From Candidatus Peregrinibacteria bacterium (GTDB taxonomy: Bacteria; Patescibacteriota; Gracilibacteria; Peribacterales; Peribacteraceae), in the NCBI GenBank assembly GCA_016866815.1, contig VGKZ01000008.1, forward strand, positions 1-19,368: a DNA stretch of 19,368 bases, written 5' to 3'. A model generated the notes under the pieces. It was given only the letters and a program-made list of their open reading frames with translations, did no database searches and was not told where the DNA came from. The position numbers and the translations under genes are program-made. Of the stretch, positions 19,336-19,368 are shown in pieces. Each line of letters starts with the position of its first letter. The stretch's first letter is position 1.

Positions 19336-19368
19336 GAATGAGGAATCGTGTCGTTTCGTAGCGTAGGG

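Noticed and set aside
1..19368. tRNA, rRNA genes or riboswitches
   Set aside because: None was recognised by eye on either strand; only hairpins at gene ends were found. A covariance-model search would be needed to exclude small RNAs.

Overview
The window is a gene-dense, roughly 55% GC bacterial chromosome segment using the standard code: many genes end in TGA, which argues against recoded Gracilibacteria/SR1. My inference is a Candidate Phyla Radiation (Patescibacteria) genome, possibly Peribacteria/Peregrinibacteria-like. The reasons are scattered single housekeeping genes without their usual operons, many short exported proteins of unknown family, a small CNGGC...PGTCQAxxC protein of a type I associate with CPR genomes, and an almost complete lack of Shine-Dalgarno sequences. 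This is from composition and gene content only; no 16S or ribosomal protein gene is present.

Layout: 1-376 (-) 5' part of serS; 420-2152 (-) a tightly coupled three-gene operon of unknown function, the last gene probably frameshifted; 2200-4182 (+) uvrB; 4231-6255 a block of four small exported proteins (one -, three +), including a 53-residue lipoprotein with a consensus sigma70 promoter and the only strong ribosome binding site seen; 6259-7089 (-) galU; 7266-7601 (+) small basic protein; 7625-8080 (-) Hsp20; 8177-8998 (+) uppP; 9116-9340 (+) XRE-type regulator; 9470-11110 (-) recJ; 11228-11812 (-) and 11961-12977 (-) two exported or membrane-anchored proteins separated by a G-quadruplex-like tract; 13053-14129 (+) dnaJ; 14142-14690 (-) Jag/KhpB; 14859-15134 (-) HU; 15383-17755 (+) topA; 17853-18056 (-) small Cys-rich protein; 18138-18507 a GATC-palindrome array; 18490-18999 (+) HTH/coiled-coil DNA-binding protein; 19018-19335 (+) membrane protein, possibly truncated.

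Two signals stand out. First, at least twelve genes have a -10-like hexamer ending only 6-10 nt (most often exactly 8 nt) before the start codon and no Shine-Dalgarno, which predicts that leaderless mRNAs are the rule here. Second, upstream of and running into the HTH gene at 18490 lies an iteron-like array: 14 GATC sites in about 350 bp, with two runs at exact 12-bp spacing and a perfect 16-bp palindrome between the -35 and -10 of that gene. This looks like an autoregulatory operator array or a replication/partition-type locus, and it is the best candidate for an undescribed system.

Functionally the core genes cover DNA repair and topology (uvrB, recJ, topA, HU), proteostasis (dnaJ, Hsp20), envelope precursor metabolism (galU, uppP), translation (serS) and RNA binding (Jag). 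They are not organised as one pathway. Convergent gene pairs are separated by hairpins or by short GATTCGGGATTC-type repeats.
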